From the NCBI GenBank assembly GCA_012033595.1, contig JAAUQL010000057.1, forward strand, positions 1 through 38,017: 38,017 nt of DNA, read 5' to 3'. Position 1 is the stretch's first letter, and each line of letters opens with the position of its first letter. This stretch comes from Cyclobacteriaceae bacterium. GTDB taxonomy: Bacteria; Bacteroidota; Bacteroidia; Cytophagales; Cyclobacteriaceae. Shown piece after piece: positions 36,108 to 38,017 of this stretch. The notes below the pieces were generated by a model. It was not told the origin of the DNA. It did not search any database and was given only the letters and a program-made list of their open reading frames with translations. The translations under genes were made by a program, and so were the position numbers.

Positions 36108-36956
36108 TTAAACACCGCTAAAGGCATTGAAGCCACCATCTACCGGAATCACAATGCCCGTCACAAATTTCGACAGGTCAGACATCAGGTAATTGACCGT
36201 GCCTTGCAACTCTTCTACCTCGCCAAAGCGACCCATAGGGGTATTGCTGATAATTTTATGTCCCCTGGCGGTCAGGTTGCCGGTGAGCTCATCCGTGAGC
36301 AAGAATCGGTTTTGGTTGGTAAGGAAAAAACCTGGTGCGATGGCATTGACACGAATGCCTGCGGGCGCCAGGTGTACCGATAGCCACTCGGTAATGCTGT
36401 TGATGGATGCCTTGGCAGCAGAATATGCCGGTACTTTGGTCAATGGCCTGAAGGCGCTCATGGAAGAAACATTGAGCACTACGCCTCCATGTTGCAGCAT
36501 ATCTTTGGTCAATATCATGGTAGGCAGAATGGTGCCCATAAAGTTGAGGTTGAAGACAAATTCAAATCCTGCAATGTCGAGGCCATAAAATGTCTTGTCC
36601 AGGTCTGTTTTGAGATCTTCTGTCAGAAATTCGGCAGCGGAGGTTGCTTTGGGCGAGTTGCCCCCGGCACCATTGATTAGTAAATCTATGCTTCCCAGTT
36701 GGTCGTTGATGATAAGCTTGGCCGCTTCGAGAGAAACTTTATCCAATACATTGGCTTGCACGCCTATAGACACCGCACCCGTTTCTGCACTAACTTCAGT
36801 AGCTACTTTTTCGGCCAGTTCCTTATTCAAATCGAGCAGAGCCGTTTTCACGCCCATTGCACCCAGGCCCATGGCAAGTGCTTTTCCTATTACGCCACCT
36901 CCTCCGGTGATTACACAAACTTTACCGTTAAGGTCTTCAAATGTTGTTTTAACCAT
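36108..36956 (-). CDS. SDR-family D-mannonate oxidoreductase-like protein
   Basis: 282 residues, classical SDR. The cofactor loop is TGGGGVIG (about 17-24). The active-site Ser is in NVSSMSAF (about 164-165), and Tyr178 and Lys182 are in YSAAK. The end FVTGIVIPVDGGFNAFSGV and NQNRFLLTDE are characteristic of the SDR-type fructuronate reductase/D-mannonate oxidoreductase (the B. subtilis UxuB type), which interconverts D-fructuronate and D-mannonate. Gluconate 5-dehydrogenases are more distant alternatives. It is the first gene of the operon, with the best promoter and a candidate operator just upstream. Confidence 0.9.
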   Translation of the reverse strand: MVKTTFEDLNGKVCVITGGGGVIGKALAMGLGAMGVKTALLDLNKELAEKVATEVSAETGAVSIGVQANVLDKVSLEAAKLIINDQLGSIDLLINGAGGNSPKATSAAEFLTEDLKTDLDKTFYGLDIAGFEFVFNLNFMGTILPTMILTKDMLQHGGVVLNVSSMSAFRPLTKVPAYSAAKASINSITEWLSVHLAPAGIRVNAIAPGFFLTNQNRFLLTDELTGNLTARGHKIISNTPMGRFGEVEELQGTVNYLMSDLSKFVTGIVIPVDGGFNAFSGV

Positions 36957-36984
36957 GATAATTGTTGGGATAAAAAAATAAAGT

Positions 36985-36992
36985 CAAATATA
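36985..36992 (-). promoter_or_regulatory. -7 promoter element of the sugar-acid operon
   Basis: On the minus strand, TATATTTG matches the Bacteroidota -7 consensus TAnnTTTG. It is 28 bases upstream of the first gene's ATG (36956). A TTC about 18 bases further upstream is the only -33 candidate. Confidence 0.55.
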
Positions 36993-37001
36993 TGGAATTT
37001 A

Positions 37002-37015
37002 TGCACACGTGAACA
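37002..37015. promoter_or_regulatory. candidate LacI-family operator
   Basis: TGCACACGTGAACA is an imperfect palindrome (TGnnCACGTGnnCA) with a central CG as is usual for LacI-family sites. It lies between the -7 element and the -33 position of the operon promoter, where a bound repressor would block transcription. Confidence 0.45.
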
Positions 37016-37853
37016 TTAATATCCGAAATTTTTTGACTGTTTATCTTAATCTATTGCCAATATGAAAACTAAAGGGCATCAATGATGGATTATTTCCATT
37101 GTTTCGTTTGGTGAATAGGAGGGAGGCGATCTGTTTGCGCCCAGATTAGCAGGTAGTGAAACTGCATTTTAGCCCGATTCTGCTCCGGCAAAACAACTAA
37201 AATGGATTGCTATGTACTTTGCCAAGGCTGATCGTTGATGAATACGATGATGCTGCACCGATTTGGACAAGACTTTATTAAAACTGCGGTGTGAAAAATG
37301 CACATAAATGCATTTCCATGGCATAGGTGTTTGAGCGGTGGGCGGACTGCGAACGTTGGAGGAATTTAAATTCATTAGCTTAAAAGGGTATTTTTTAGCC
37401 TTTTCTAGGCAGTAGGGCGTGCTGATTTTACTTTCAAATAATGACAAAAAGTAAAATCCCAGGCGGATGGAGGAAAGAAGCAAAATACTGCATATATGTA
37501 ACTTTGAGGAAGTTTTGCTGTATATCAGGTTTCTTGCAAGGCATGCCTTCGACACAGAGCGCATCCATTTTTCGTCAATTCGCCGTACCGAGCCATTTAA
37601 CGCTCATGAACGAATAATGAGAAGTTTAACTGCAAAAGAAATAAATGTAAATAACAATGGTATTAATGATATTTTAGTAAGACATTGGTACATAATTGTA
37701 TTTGAGGTCATTTGTGGGATAGGGCAATAAAAAATCGAGATTGCGACGAATTAAAGCTCATCGGCTTTTGCCAAAGGTCGCCGGGCATTTTGTATAACCA
37801 AACTCATAATACTATGGCAATTAAATTCAGACCTCCGGACCTGACGTAATTGA

Positions 37854-38017
37854 TCATGTCGCGGATTTGTAAATTAACCTTAAATTAGTACCTGGAAAAA
37901 CTGTATTACTTTCATTGACCAAATGACAGATTTTTTTTACTGCATCATTGTCGCGTGGTGTAGCCAGGGTGTGCAAGGTAATATTTAATGTGTTATCCTC
38001 ATGGTTGACTTTCAGGT
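37854..38017 (-). CDS. 3' end of an unidentified gene running off the right edge
   Basis: On the minus strand the frame is open from the window edge to TGA (37856-37854), 53 codons. The composition is clearly protein-like, with stretches NITLHTLATPRDNDAVKK, ICHLVNESNTVFPGT and NLRLIYKSAT. I do not recognise the family with confidence; the pattern could be the C-terminal end of a transposase-like protein. Codon use fits this genome. Confidence 0.6.
   Translation of the reverse strand, partial: LKVNHEDNTLNITLHTLATPRDNDAVKKICHLVNESNTVFPGTNLRLIYKSAT

Larger units (their letters stand above)
36957..37853. other. long non-coding region beyond the sugar-acid operon
   Basis: About 900 bases. The first 60 hold the operon promoter and operator. 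The rest has open frames on both strands (37169-37564 minus, 37467-37730 plus) that overlap each other and show no family features, start context or consistent codon use. I see no RNA gene. Confidence 0.5.

Noticed and set aside
37169-37564. 131-codon minus-strand frame in the right-hand spacer
   Set aside because: Overlaps another open frame on the plus strand. Residue composition (many Ser, Cys, His, Arg) and codon use are not coding-like.
37467-37730. 87-codon plus-strand frame
   Set aside because: No recognisable domain, no promoter, and it overlaps the opposite frame; there is not enough support either way.

Overview
The window is a stretch of Bacteroidota chromosome, most likely from a Cytophagales-type gliding or surface-adhesive lineage. 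The evidence is two PorP/SprF outer-membrane proteins, two secreted proteins with type B C-terminal sorting domains of the type IX secretion system (T9SS; CHU_C type), outer-membrane beta-barrel and lipoprotein genes, weak Shine-Dalgarno signals, and -7 elements of the TAnnTTTG kind used by Bacteroidota sigma factors. There are no rRNA, tRNA, CRISPR or intact insertion-sequence features.

Layout. 1-660: no recognisable gene. 660-7718: unrelated metabolic genes (an atypical SDR epimerase, a YwnB/YhfK-like NAD(P)-binding protein, a GNAT acetyltransferase, a lipoprotein of the Gfo/Idh/MocA class, a metallophosphoesterase and a PHP-type histidinol phosphatase). 8044-12913: asparagine synthetase B, an SRAP/YedK DNA-protein crosslinking enzyme, a FabH-type ketosynthase with a small partner, and an outer-membrane beta-barrel protein. 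13487-29265: a secretion locus ordered PorP-SPOR fusion, FG-GAP/PKD cargo, giant lectin-plus-26-module cargo, SprF. 29318-30501: a small membrane protein of the phage-holin-4 family and a HAD sugar phosphatase. 30734-36956, minus strand: a sugar-acid operon in transcription order SDR D-mannonate oxidoreductase, PfkB kinase, LarA-family nickel racemase/epimerase, 6-phosphogluconate dehydrogenase, LacI regulator. 36957-38017: mostly non-coding, ending in the 3' end of a gene that runs off the window.

How the genes work together. In the secretion locus each type B cargo sits next to its own PorP/SprF-like protein, as expected for cargo that needs a dedicated SprF partner. In the sugar-acid operon the set of enzymes suggests an unusual route from fructuronate/mannonate to D-gluconate, 6-phosphogluconate and ribulose-5-phosphate. 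A D-gluconate 2-epimerase-like LarA protein would replace the mannonate dehydratase/KDG route. The operon promoter carries a palindrome suitable as a LacI-family operator, and three of its spacers carry heptanucleotide tandem arrays.

Caveat. Five otherwise intact genes are broken by eight single-base losses, nearly all in short homopolymers. Adding one base at each site restores full-length family-typical proteins. I read these as sequence errors and describe the genes as reconstructed.
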